Assembly: GCA_940671915.1 (NCBI GenBank)
Contig: CALNVZ010003432.1
Location: 13,941,426 to 14,005,425, forward strand
Length of the DNA stretch: 64,000 nucleotides
DNA from: Paracentrotus lividus
Taxonomy: Eukaryota > Echinodermata > Echinoidea > Camarodonta > Echinidae
Reading direction: 5' to 3'
A model generated the notes under the pieces. It was not told the DNA's origin, searched no databases, and saw nothing but the letters and a program-made list of their open reading frames with translations. The position numbers and the translations under genes were made by a program. Within the stretch, counting starts at the first letter, position 1; every line of letters begins with the position of its first letter. Below, one piece after another: positions 13,201 to 24,620 of the stretch.

Positions 13201-14234
13201 ATGTTGCATTATGTGCATAAATCTTCAAACGAAAATCATTTATTTGACTATGCCAATAATATCGATTATTTTATCATGTTGTGTCACTCTTTTTCAGATG
13301 ATTGACGTCCAGTATTGTATGATTGATTGGCTTGAACAAACCCAAACTTTATTAATAAAATTTGTGGAGGTTTGATTTCATAAATTGTTTAATTTTCATG
13401 TTTTTGTAAATTATGTTGCCAAGATATCTATGATTTTCCCAAACTGTAATTAGGCCTAACTGGGTACGCTTAAGCCTGGTACCACAATATATGAAGGAAA
13501 ATGCATCCATTATTTCCAGTATCTTCAAGTTTTTGTGAAGCATGCGATGGTGCTTTAAAAAAACTTTAAAAAGACAAATTAATACGGTACATACCCTCAC
13601 CTGCCAAAAGTATTGCGACATCGCTAAAATTCTTCATTTAAAAAAATATATATTACAAGTATTTTAACTTATATTTCATTCATAATCCCTTGTCATTATT
13701 GAGAGCAGTAGATGAGGATACCCCCATTCATCTCTGATGTCGGGCCTCGCAGGTAAGATATATTTTAAACCTCCACAAAGTTTCATAACAGAGTACCATG
13801 AATATTGGGGTGATAATTGATAATTTGGAACATGATAAAAGTATAGGCGGATAAATTGTAACGGGCATACAATAAACATGATATAAAATATAATCAAAAT
13901 GTGGCATATCATTCATAGTATAGGAATATTTATTAAATGCATGTGAAAATTTTTGTTGTAACAAGTCGTTATTAAATGAGCGAGTATGATTATGTGGTAG
14001 GCCCTATATTCTTTGTAAATCTATATTTGTGATATTGTATTTTAATTGTAATTGTCTTCATAATGTTTTAACTTAACGCCCCCTAAAAGAACCGAAGGGG
14101 TTACCCTGTTCACTCAAAAAATTGTTCAGGAGAAAAAAAAACATCTTATTTTTATCCAACACTGAGCAAAGTGCTTTCCACTACATGTAGGTTAAAATTT
14201 ACCCAACTGGCGTATATATGGTGAGACTATATGT
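10266..14234. other. Intergenic stretch between subtilase and receptor gene 1
   Basis: No gene is supported. It holds AT-rich sequence; a degenerate ACCCAATT-rich patch at 11,520-11,760 with repeated aattgtccagaattgggt; a (TTTA)n run near 12,070; and a GC-richer patch at 12,490-12,830 like the decayed repeats seen near 1 kb. Confidence 0.6.
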
Positions 14235-14519
14235 TTAAAGCATTGATTCGCTGTCAGCTATTTTCCCCTGTGATCTTTTTGATGTCAACTCATCTGATGA
14301 TGTACCTCTTGACTTAGACGACGATGTGGACGATGACTTCTGAAGAAACGAGCAGGACTCACGCCAGAGCTTGAAGACTCGCTTGTTGCAGACGAAGGCG
14401 ATGAAGATGTAGACACCCTGGAGGGAGTTGAGAATGATGAAGATGTACCAGAGGGCTGTGACGTCAGCAAAGGCAGCTACAAAACCAAATAACCATGTGA
14501 ATCCGAGCAGAGTAGACAT
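14235..14519 (-). CDS. Receptor gene 1, exon 3 (TM6-TM7 and cytoplasmic tail)
   Basis: The acceptor caaatag is directly before 14,519. The exon starts MSTLLGFTWLFGFVAAFADV, continues through TM7 to NKRVFKLWRESCS, and ends ...SESML then TAA. The first 52 residues equal those of gene 3. Confidence 0.9.
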   Translation of the reverse strand: MSTLLGFTWLFGFVAAFADVTALWYIFIILNSLQGVYIFIAFVCNKRVFKLWRESCSFLQKSSSTSSSKSRGTSSDELTSKRSQGKIADSESML

Positions 14520-14521
14520 CT

Positions 14522-14564
<43 letters not shown>

Positions 14565-17500
14565 GGAGTTGTCAGCAGGGACCAGTCTCTGAACAAATTT
14601 CTGCATTGCTTAATGAAATTATATAACATCATTATCTTTTGTGCGAGCCTGACCATATTGTCTGGGACAAAACTATATATATATATATAAATTATATATA
14701 TATATAAATGTATATACACACACATAATAATCAACATCCACCCTATATATCATATTTACGCATAAGCCATAATAAGTGCATGATGCTATAAACGCTTATT
14801 CAAAAGTTGTTGTTTCCTTCGACCTATGAATAAGAAAGAGCCAATCCAGGAATAGATACCTACAAGGTCATTGATAATTACATTTAAAAAGAAAAAAAAA
14901 AACAAACAAAAAAAACATAGCGTTCTGTCTTGTGACGGCTTTTTATTTGTCTTCGGTTAGCAATAACTGCAGACAAATCCCCTACCAGTACCATGCCTAA
15001 AGTTTACGAAAAGCTACTCACCTTAACGTAAATCAAAAGGTCGGAGGAGACGGTTGAATTGTTGCTCTTGTTTTTGGAAACAGGGTTCATTCTCATGCGA
15101 TGAAGGCCAAACACGATCGAGGAGAACAGAACGACGTTGACGAAAATGAGGCAAGCGACGGGAATCCCAAAGACATAGAGATTGGCTAAACCATCACCGA
15201 TCCAACATGCTCGAGTTCCATAAGTCAGGTTAAAATTTGGGATGTTGGTATCGCTGAAATAGATTCCAAGGCAAGGAAGAATCACGACTATTGGACATCC
15301 CCAAGCAAATAGAAGAAACCTTCCAAGTACTGCAGCGCCCTCTGTGGTTGGACCAAATTTTCTTGTGATTCCAAAGCGTCGATGCAAGTCAAAAGCAAGT
15401 GCTGTTGCGTGAGAGAAAACTGCGATCCACATATAATGACTGACAATTGCAAATAAAAGGCACACAATAGGATTCATTCCTGCTAGACCGTTGAATAAAA
15501 TGAAAAATTGTGCCAAGATCAGAGCTACACAGAGACTCATAATTAGCGAGCTAGATGTTGCTTTACGAAGAAGGTTAAATTTGAGGTAAGTTATGAACGT
15601 CATGACGAGAGCAATTATGGATAAAGACATGCCGATTATGCTAATAATGGATTGAATAGAAGTAAAACGTAGAAAACCAGGATCAGAGAGCCCTCTTTGT
15701 AGGACATAGGAACAAATGAGAATCGTATTGTTTCCGTCTTGAATATATTCATTCGGCGCCAATGTTATATTGAGAGGAGAGTAGATATAAGATCCGTTAT
15801 CCAAGTCCATAAAAAGTGAGATGTTTTGCGAAACGAGTGTACATGCAGGAGGCGCGACGCATGCTTGAAAAGTTTCCCGTTTTGAATTCATCGCCGAAGG
15901 TATGACGTCATATTCAATCGTATACAATGAGTCTGTTAGGTAATATTTTGTTTCTCCTCCGATGAATACCTGACCTGTCTTGTCGTTGTGTGATTTCGTA
16001 AAATTGTCTTCAGACACAACTCTATTCGGACAACTTTCATTGAAACTGCTGCATCCAATAGAAATCTTGTATGTCATATTCCCGCAGATGTCGTTTGCTG
16101 CTGTGTTTCGATTGCTTGGAGACAAAAATTCTGTGTCCAGGTTTTCTTTTGAAACATCAACTTTTATCCCGACATACCCTTGGATATCCAAAGTCTGAGT
16201 ACATACTGTACATGGTTCACTCCTCTGGATCTGTGCTACGAAGCGGCTAACACTAAGATTCAACGTGTCTTGATAACTGTCATCAATGGTAGACATCACG
16301 TAATCTTGCAAAACAGTATCCGAGTGACAAACTGACGCGTCTTCAACATCAATCTTGCATTCGACTTCGATGAGTATAGGGATTGTGTCTTCAAGGGAAC
16401 ACTGCGAAGCTGCAGGAAGCCTTTGACAAGTAAGATTCACCAGTCCGTATCCTGACGGACACGTGAGGTTTACGCACATGTTGTTGAACTGGTCAAATAT
16501 TTGGTCATCTCTGCATGACTCGGGATCAACTGGTGGTTCTTGGCTGGACAACCCTTCTACAGATGAAAAATCGAATAAAACTGAAACGGGATAACTGGGA
16601 AATGGAATCATAGGGCCAACAATTGAAGGATCTGTAGTGAAAGGAGGACACCTCATGTATATCAGTTCGAAATAGGTTGTCTCTATAGATATATTGTTAA
16701 CCAAGGCATTGTGACAATAGGAACAGTGAGGGTTTTTGTAGATTCCGGCGATGCCCTTGTAGGAATCACACGCTTTTGCCAAGAGTACCATTGTATCGTT
16801 CTCAGGATCCACGTCACAAGATTCAATGGTGGATCTTTCGCAGATTCTCAAAGAAGTTCGCGAAAACGGTTTCAGAAATTGCCAAGTAAGACAATTTCGA
16901 ATGACATCCCCAAGTTGTTGGGCAGAGAAATCGCTTCTCGATAAGCTTGAGAATTCTTCTGAGAGGCACGTAGCGTCTAGTCCCCATGGTGAAATGCTAT
17001 TGAGGTTCTTAAAGTTACAAACAGCACAATACACGTTCTTAAATGTGATATTCTCGAGGTATTCCACGGGCAATAACGTAAGTGCATCTTCAATTGTTGC
17101 ATCATCTTCACACTTTACCTTTATCTCTTCATTACTCCAACGTTCATCACACTGGCTCACCATCAAATAAGTTCCTAGGTACTGGGGGTTTCCTAAAGGT
17201 AACTCGCATGTAAATTGACTTGGATTAATGCCTTCAACCGCTTTCATGAACTGGTCATCAGTAACATTTGGTTTACATGCTTGGAAGTAATCGATACAGC
17301 AGTCTTGGAAATAAAAGCAGTAAGGATCACAATGACATCCTCCTTGTGATTCATAGCTAATGGAACACGAATCATCCATGTTGCAGAACATAGTAAGTGG
17401 GCATACTGGGACCGTCCATCCATTTACAGTGTAGTTTGTGTAGGGTCCGTTGGCACCGTCTATGATAAGACAGAAGTAACAACGAAAAAGAAAGAATGAT

Positions 17501-19529
17501 TCACAAATTCAAAGGGATTGGGGATATTACGTCGGGTTGTGCCCGGGTCGTGCTGGTTAAGAGTGTTTTTTGTTTTTGTTTTCAGAATTTATTTACATAA
17601 ATCCACGTTTGTCTATTTTTTAAAACCTTCTTCAGTATCATCAACATTATCGCAATATTTCATGAATTTTGAAAGAGTAAACTGTTGTCACAGTATTATT
17701 ACGGTTGGGCAAATAATGACTTTTTTTCTGAGAAGTTATTTCAAACGAGTTGTTTCCATTGTCAAATTTGATGTAGAATCCAAAAATGACAATTATGTTT
17801 GTGTACGTTGTCTGATATCGGTAAAGAGCGAAAAAAAAAAAAACGAAATGGCCACCAAAATGGCATACTTTGCTCAATTATCACACATTTTATAGGCGTA
17901 ATTCAGTTTTATTTGGTTTCTATATGGGCTTTGATGGTTAAGAAACTCTAATCTGACAATTTTATCCAGATCTAATGTATTTAGTATGTGTTATAGGTGT
18001 TATTCAGTGATTTTAATATGAGGTGATTTTTTGCTCGATATGGATTGAAACTAACTACCAAACTACGCTAAAAGTCAACTTAGGTAGGATTAATCATGTT
18101 GAAGAGGTCAGATTTGGGTTTCCTGACAACCAACACCCATATAAAGATATAATGAAAGTGGTTTATACCTATAAAGAGTGTGCTAATTGGTCAAAATACG
18201 CCTTTTGGCAGCCATTTTGTTTTTTGCACTTTACCGATGTCAGACCTTATTGTACGCAAAAATAATTGTCATTTTTGGTTTCTACGTCGAATTTGACCAT
18301 AGAAAAATCTCCTTTAAAAAAAAAAAAAAAAAAATGAGATTCGCCCAACCTTAGTATTATGACGGGGAGGGTAGGGGTCGAGAGATTAGTTTATATGCTA
18401 CGACGTACGTATTCAGGATATTAAGAATTGTAGATGGGGATACCCTTTTCTCTAATGATGGTATGACACTTGCCATGAAATGGGTTTGAGACGAGTTTGA
18501 GACTAGTTTGAGACTGATTTTTAGACTATATAGTTTAAACTGACGACTTGGAGACATCTAAGAGGCGTCTCCGCGACCTCCTATGAGTAGCAAGAAAATT
18601 AAACATGTTCACATATTCTATGAGATTATTTTTTTTTTCGTCGCGGAGACATCTCAGAGACGTCTCTGAGACGTCTCGGAGTCTACGAATCTCGGAGACG
18701 TCTCCGCAAGTCAAATACCTACTTGACCCTTCAGATGAATGACATTGTAAAGAGAGTACAATTCTTCTGGACATGTGGGTTTTATACCATCATAAAACAG
18801 ATCACTTACATACTTATGGAAGGTGAAGTGACTTTGAAAATGATCGCGTGTGTTTAATTTTGATAAGACACGAGAAAGTGCGCCATGGAAAGCTACCTTT
18901 CATACAGAGCAACGCAATTAGGTTAACATAGTACATGGGAAAGTTGCTTTTTTCACAAGCTTAAAATCAAACCCCCTCACTCCAAACAGATAAAAATCTA
19001 CAACAAAGGCCACTTAAAGTATTTAAAAATTTTGCTTATGAATAGGGACTGTAATAATGCGAGCACCATGAAATTGTATACATGTATATATACCGCCTTT
19101 AATAGATGATGCGAACGCATTTAAAAGGGAATTGAGTAAATGTTGGAATTTCGTTCTTTAATATAATTATGATTATGGTGAAAGTGGAGATTTGTAATAT
19201 AATTTTTAACAAATTTGTACAAATTAGCAGTTGAAACTTCTCCAAACATGACTAACGTAAAGACAGGGAGATTGGGTTTTAATTGTTTTGTTTACATGTG
19301 TAAGCTTCATTTACCATAGGACTAGAAAGTGCACCCATGCAATTGCTCAACTTTTCAGGAATCATGGCTATAGTTATGTTAAATAACACTCTGAGTCGTT
19401 TAAAAGCATCATAATTATAAATGATAATGACGAAGTTAAGAGAGACTTACCAACTGGTGACATGAAACTCAACACAAAAATGAAAACAACCTGGAGCCAG
19501 AAAACGATTGGAAATATTTGATAAGCCAT
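14235..19529 (-). CDS. Receptor gene 1: somatomedin-B domain seven-transmembrane receptor (secretin/Methuselah-like)
   Basis: Three exons, 19,529-19,451, 17,459-15,022 and 14,519-14,235, join in phases 1 and 0 into 933 residues with no stop. Order: signal peptide (1-26); eight-Cys somatomedin-B-like domain (about 52-88, core CHCDPYCFYFQDCC); a ~530-residue extracellular region with many N-X-S/T sites and paired cysteines; TM1-TM5 from about residue 623; TM6-TM7 and a Ser-rich tail in the last exon. The 7TM part fits class B-type receptors (HYMWIAVFSHATALAFDLHR at TM3, CWIG in the second outer loop). I see no CxW...HLT-type GPS autoproteolysis motif, so Methuselah-like orphan receptor fits better than classical adhesion GPCR. 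It would act in the plasma membrane; ligand and G protein are unknown. The C-terminus SML is a possible class I PDZ ligand. Confidence 0.85.
14522..14559. repeat. (GA)n microsatellite next to a splice acceptor
   Basis: About 38 bases of GA repeats on the plus strand. On the coding strand this is a (TC)n run two bases before caaatag, so it doubles as the polypyrimidine tract of receptor gene 1 intron 2. A (TA)n patch follows at 14,675-14,706. Confidence 0.9.
15022..17459 (-). CDS. Receptor gene 1, exon 2 (ectodomain and TM1-TM5)
   Basis: 2,438 nt without a stop. The acceptor ttatcatag lies before 17,459 (phase 1, giving DGANGPYTN) and the donor AAG|GTGAGT at 15,022. It encodes the somatomedin-B cysteines, the ectodomain ending NGSYIYSPLNITLAPNEYI then CSYVLQ, and five membrane helices starting at SIISIIGMSLSIIALVMTF. 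Confidence 0.92.
17698..18355. mobile_element. Foldback element in intron 1 of receptor gene 1
   Basis: 17,697-17,885 is the reverse complement of about 18,178-18,362 (ttaccgat.tcagac, aattgtcatttttgg, tgaccata/tgacaatgg). The outer ends read CGGTTGGGCAAAT and ATTCGCCCAACCTTAG. No coding potential. Confidence 0.7.
18370..18780. repeat. Patch rich in GAGACGTCTC words
   Basis: Overlapping inverted words gagacgtctctgagacgtctcgga occur near 18,640-18,715 and ggcgtctccgcgac near 18,560. The same vocabulary occurs in the loop of the foldback element at 2,076-3,122. Relationship is by word similarity only. Confidence 0.5.
19451..19529 (-). CDS. Receptor gene 1, exon 1 (signal peptide)
   Basis: ATG at 19,529; MAYQIFPIVFWLQVVFIFVL followed by SFMSPV and G|GTAAGT at 19,451/19,450, 79 nt, phase 1. 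The phase and design match the first exons of genes 2 and 3, which is the reason for choosing it. Confidence 0.8.
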
Positions 19530-20162
19530 TCTGTGTTGTATTCTTTAAAGTTCCGGTAAAAGTCAATTTGAAGGCAGTATGTAGCTCGACTATAAACCAC
19601 TTCAAAAACGACGACAGTGCAGATCTGTTTCGTTCATTCAAGGACTTCCTTCATTGTAATAATCGGTGCAGACAAAATCACAACTTTATCATATTTTTCT
19701 TTTAACATGGGCGTTCAACTATACAAAGTGCTTCACGGTCACTAGCTACGCCTAGGTAGGCCTATTCAAGTTTGCTCTAAAAACATAGCTATGACGTCCA
19801 CTCTTATAATAGGCAAAAAAAGTTGTTTTTAGTAACATCTGACCTACCCATTCTAAAGTCCACACAAAGAAGGATGTGACGTATACTGTAGGCCGGACCT
19901 TACTAGTCTAGCAGATATCATGGATAATGTATAAAATGTGTTCTCGATTTCCACTGAATGATAAGGCAATAGGGGTGTTTATAACTTACATATTTCATAT
20001 TTGATCAAATATGCTGGTATCTGGACAGCTACTGAGTTATCCACGCGGTTCAAGTTACTGTAGGCCTACATTAAAAGGAGAGTCCGTCCTGGTGTTGTTT
20101 TTAATAAAGGCAAACATGTAGATTAACACATCAGTTAAGGATGAACAGCAATCAATTCTTAA

Positions 20163-20264
20163 ACCAAACATAACTGTAGAACACAGCAGATAGAAGACCA
20201 CTTCGCAAGTGACGTCACTTGTGAAGTGGTCTTCTATCTGCTGTGTTCTACAGTTATGTTTGGT
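20163..20264. repeat. 102-bp near-perfect palindrome centred on TGACGTCA
   Basis: The two 51-base arms pair throughout except for one G-T position (20,205/20,222). The centre is agtgacgtcact, which contains the CREB/ATF site TGACGTCA. It lies ~640 bases upstream of the ATG of receptor gene 1 (minus strand). It could be a small foldback insertion, a regulatory cruciform, or a sequencing artefact. Confidence 0.85.
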
Positions 20265-22940
20265 ATTCTAAATCTAACACTGAGTTTGCAAGAGTAGAAA
20301 TTTGTGCGGTGCTAGATTGCGAGATCCTTTCAGAATACAGGCCATTGAATTTGTGATTTTTGCGCGCCTTTTTCACTTTCCCAAGGTACTAATGAGTGTG
20401 CGTTGGTAAAGGTAACAAATTGATATATTAACTAAAATACTAAGTGATTCAATTTGCCGATATACGTGTCTACAAGGATGGAGATAAAACCTTTATAACT
20501 TTACTAAAATACTAAGCGATTCAATTTGCCGATAGATGCGTTTGCATTGTACAGACACAAACTAGAAATGAAAAATAGAAAATAAAAATGATGCATTCAT
20601 TTAAATACTAAGTGCTTCAAATTGATGGATGTTTCCTTCTTGGACATTTTGAGTACTATGTATTCCATTAACCTAATTTCAATGAAAAAACCACCATTAC
20701 ATGGAATCCGTTCCGAATGCAATGTTGTAATTGGTGTCTGGCAAGTCCTGTGGCTATCTTTCCGTGTTTATCTTTCTTTGAAAATTATGCATAACCTCTG
20801 AATTAGTTAGTCAATAGGTCTATCTACAAGTTTTTAATGGCTATATGATAAGAACAAATTTAAGGATTGAGCGATGCTTCAAAGAAGTGAATACAATGTG
20901 AACACACTGTGACACAGTGTGTTCACATTATGCCGTATTTTTTCCAGTACCAACACTGTGAGAATGGGCCAAATCCACACGGTCAACTCTGTGAAAACAC
21001 TGTCAGAGTCGTTTACAATGTGATGACTGTGTAGATTGGGCCCATTTTCACAGTTTTTCCACAGTTTAGAACACTTTGATTGACTCCGTGTTTTTTTTTT
21101 CCAGCAGGACTGCCGCCTACTTTTACTTTCCCTAGCTGCAATAGAGCCGACATCCTGCGGCGCATGCGCATTGTCTACTACAGCGTGGATGGTCTCTGTC
21201 ACCAACACATTTTTTTTTTAATTCTAAAAAGTTATTTCAAAATAATTTATATATCCTTTTATCGTTTTCTGAATCAAATCTATTTCGGCGTTTTGAATTT
21301 GTACTGCTCAAATCATTCTACTTGCTCCAATAACGGACTGGGGTAGGGGTAAGTCGTATACACTCGATCGGGTCAGTCATCCATTAATGATTATTTTTGT
21401 TTCGTTTTTGTGTTCTCGATTTTGTTTTTGTTTTTGTTTTTGTTTTTCCGGGGGGCAACGACCCAAAATACCCAATTTTAGGCATCCTTTTTTTCTCTAA
21501 ATTTTTGGTTTAGGTTTAAGGGGAGGGAGCGGGTCCGTCAGATCCCCCTACACCGAGGCGGCTTAACGAATTTGAAAGTGTCGGGTCACGGTCGAAAAGG
21601 GGCACTTTTTTTCTGAAAAGGGGGGCACTTGAGAACAGAGGCATTAGGACAAAAGTATTCGGATAAATAGGAGGTGCGCAGAAAATTTTCCTTTAAATTT
21701 ATGCAAAAGTATAAAATGGTTCTTTTTAATATAAAAAGGGCATTTTTTTAGCAAAGAAAAGGGGCACTTTTTGGTCATAAAAGGGGCACTTTCATGATGG
21801 ATGAAAAATGTGGGGGGGGGGGGCACTGAGCCCCCTTGCCCCCCCCCCCCCGGTTCCGCCGCATCTGCCCCTACATTAACGCCTGATATTCGGGTTTAAT
21901 ATATTTTTTGTAGATGTATGAAATAGGGGTAAGCATATTAGCAGTTAGTTCTCAATTGCTTCTCTTTTAACTAAAACTCGAAGCTTTCAAATCTAATTTT
22001 AACACATTGATATGTCAGGCAATAACTCGAAACATAAACGCTCATTTCGTTCTATCATTGATACACTGCATACACGTCCAGCATGACCAGAGACCTGAGT
22101 TCGAATCCCGACAGAGGATCGTTTTTTAATTTTTTGGGGAAATATGACACAAAAATGAAGTTCGTAATTATTCTGGAGAATAATGGTTTGAATTTTCCTT
22201 GTCCAGTAATGTGTTATATTAATATGTACAACTACAGTATTGCCCTATGATGTAATCGGTATGTTCCTCAAGGGAGTCAATACAATACACTGATTAATAG
22301 GTTATAAATCGAAATAAAACAGTAGCATACATGTACATCACATTTATATCAAAATAATGGAGTTGACAATACCCAAACATCAATAAAACATTGTAAAATT
22401 TGCTGCTCTTTTCGTTCTGATATTCTGATAGAATTGAATTTTATTTTAAATGACATCATCATGTGAGAAAATCGCATTCATTTCCTTAAAAAAACATAAA
22501 AGACATCGATTTATAAAGTAGGCCTCATGAATACATCATACCATATTTTCATAAATACGTCTATCTAAATCTAAATTACAAATCATTTCGAATCATTTAT
22601 GATGATTATTTAAAACGCGTTTCACACCTATAACTTTTACAGCTAAAAAGATCAAAAGAAAGAAAAAAATGTTTGGAGTTAAAGCAGGGGCAGAATTGTC
22701 TTCTCCCAAATCCTAAAAAATGATTTTCTTGACACCGGGTTAAAAAGAAGAACGACGGAAAAACGGAAAAAGGGAAAACAACAACAACAGCAACATAAAA
22801 GTCACAGCAGAATATTGAACAACGGCGCATTGTTCATGGTGTTTTGAGTATTCAATGTTTAAATCAGAATTTTCAATTGTTGGCAAATGTCAAAGAAATA
22901 CAAAAACCTTGATGTATATTTTCATTTCCTCCCACATTAT
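20265..22940. other. Intergenic stretch between receptor genes 1 and 2
   Basis: No gene is supported. It includes a CACAGTGT repeat copy (20,895-21,110), two direct copies of actaaaatactaag.gattcaatttgccgat near 20,432 and 20,503, a (TTTTTG)n run near 21,415-21,447 and C/G homopolymers near 21,813-21,851. A short tRNA-like B box occurs near 22,098 but the arm does not pair well. Confidence 0.6.
20895..21110 (+). repeat. CACAGTGT-rich interspersed repeat, copy B
   Basis: The partner of 8,930-9,135 in the same orientation. It begins with a strong small palindrome (gtgaacacactgtgacacagtgtgttcac) and continues with gtgagaatgggccaaat and acaatgtgatgactgtgtag. Confidence 0.65.
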
Positions 22941-23216
22941 TTAGAGCATCGAATGACTCTCTGTTATTTCCCCCCTTGAATCTTTCATTATTACGACATC
23001 TGATAACGTTGCTCTGGACTTGGATGATGACTTGGATGATGACTTTGAGCACGACTCACGCCAGAGCTTGAACACTCGCTTGTTGCAGCCGAAGGCGATG
23101 AAGATATAGACACCTTGGAGGGAGTTGAGGATGATGAAGATATACCAGAGGGCTGTGACGTCAGCAAAGGCAGCTACGAAACCAAATAACCACGTGAATC
23201 CTAGCAGAGTCGACAT
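22941..23216 (-). CDS. Receptor gene 2, last exon (TM6-TM7, tail)
   Basis: 91 residues from MSTLLGFTWLFGFVAAFADV to ...ESHSML and a stop, acceptor tttcttgtttag. The first 96 bases and the last 14 intron bases before it are the same as in gene 3. Confidence 0.9.
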   Translation of the reverse strand: MSTLLGFTWLFGFVAAFADVTALWYIFIILNSLQGVYIFIAFGCNKRVFKLWRESCSKSSSKSSSKSRATLSDVVIMKDSRGEITESHSML

Positions 23217-23504
23217 CTAAACAAGAAACACGAGGAGAGGGACACCGAATTTGTAAGTTGTATTAAGGACTGGCTTAAATTTCACTATTTTGACTGGATG
23301 ATAACAAACGAATCCATTAATGTCACAATTTATAATCGCTTGCTAATCATATTCATCGTGATTTTCAAAAGTTTGTAGATATAGCTGATGTGTTTCACCA
23401 GTCAATTTTATCATTTAAATCCATGGATCAATTTGTGACCCTGTGGTATAAGATATCATGGGTAATAAGCCAAAGGCCCAAGTTTAAATCCCTGGGCGGT
23501 GTTT

Positions 23505-23650
23505 CACCAAGTCGTTCTTAAATTTACGAATGATTTTACAAACGACTGGAAAACGTTCTTGTGTGTTGTACTAATCACATTCTCAATCATTTAGTATTAG
23601 AACTGATTAAGCTACCAGTCGTTCGTAACTTACGAACTACGTTGTGAAAC
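23505..23650. repeat. Short foldback repeat in intron 2 of receptor gene 2
   Basis: TGTTTCACCAAGTCGTTC...TTTACGAA and TTCGTAACTTACGAACTACG...GTGAAACA are inverted ends ~145 bases apart, with aacgactgg/ccagtcgtt inside. Confidence 0.65.
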
Positions 23651-23714
23651 ATGACACACCGTGCAATATTTCCACCCCCCCCCATACCCCGCAATTTTTA
23701 CGACAGGAACTTAC

Positions 23715-24362
23715 CTTGACGTAGATCAAGAGTTCAGCTGAGATATCGGAATCTTTGCTCTTGTGTCTTGTGACAGGGCTCATTCTCATCTGACGAAGAC
23801 CAACAACTACCATAATGAATAAAACCAGATTGACGAAAATGAGACAAGCAACGGGAATCCCAAAGACATATAGATTGGCTAAACCATCACCGATCCAACA
23901 TACCCGTGTCCTATAAGTCAGGTTGAAATGAGGGATGTTGATATCACTGAAATAGATTCCAAGGCACGGAAGAACCACAAGTATTGGACATCCCCAAGCA
24001 AATAAAAGAAACCTTCCCAGTACTAGGACGCCCTCATCGGTCGGGCCAAAAGTCCGTGTGATTCCAAAGCGGCGGTGTAGGTCGAAAGCAAGAGCTGTTG
24101 TGTGAGAGAAAACTGCAATCCACATATAATGACCAACACCTGCAAATAGGAGGCATACTGTTGGACTCTTCCCGGCTAGTCTACCGAATAAAATAAGAAT
24201 TTGAGCCATGATCAGAGTTACACAGAAACTCATGATCAATGTGCTAGATATCGCTTTCCGAAGAAGGTTAAACTTGAGATAAGTAATGAACGTTAGGATG
24301 AGAGCAACTATGGATAAGCATATTCCAACTGTGCTAATAATAGATTGAGAGGAGTTAAACCT
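23715..24362 (-). CDS. Receptor gene 2, TM1-TM5 part of exon 2
   Basis: 216 codons, RFNSSQSIISTVGICLSIVA to LLIYVK, donor AAG|GTAAGT at 23,715. It has HYMWIAVFSHTTALAFDLHR and CWIG as in gene 1. Its upstream edge is the insertion, not a splice acceptor. Confidence 0.85.
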
Positions 24363-24620
24363 AATAGGCCATGGTCTAGGGTCGAAACCCTGCACCCCCC
24401 CTGCAACTCATGTCCATGGGTATCCTCATGTAGCTATGGGTTCTGGGAATCGGAAAAATGAGTTTAACAAAAAAAAAAAAAACTCATTCCCAGGGACCCA
24501 ATGGAGTTTTTTGGACCACGCCCACGGCCCTTCTCTCACTGCCAATGGTTTATATAAGGGTATGTAAAAGAAACCATGAATAACTTTCCAAGATATCATT
24601 TTTATGAGCAAGTGACCCTC
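24363..24620 (+). repeat. Inverted end repeat, left copy
   Basis: Reverse complement of 35,411-35,664. Marks: ggtctagggtcgaaaccctg, an A-rich tract bounded by aatgagttt and aactcatt, accacgcccac, gagcaagtgaccctc. Confidence 0.85.

Noticed and set aside
14285..14470. Ser-rich open frame overlapping receptor gene 1 exon 3
   Set aside because: Alternate frame of a well-supported TM6-TM7 exon.
22075..22125. Possible tRNA 3' half (gagttcgaatccc followed by a T run)
   Set aside because: The T arm does not pair well, and no A box or acceptor stem could be found; at most a decayed tRNA-derived SINE piece.
24363..24400. Splice acceptor making the split of receptor gene 2 an ordinary intron
   Set aside because: The boundary sits inside the inverted repeat; no matching donor/acceptor pair restores the frame, and gene 1 has no intron there.
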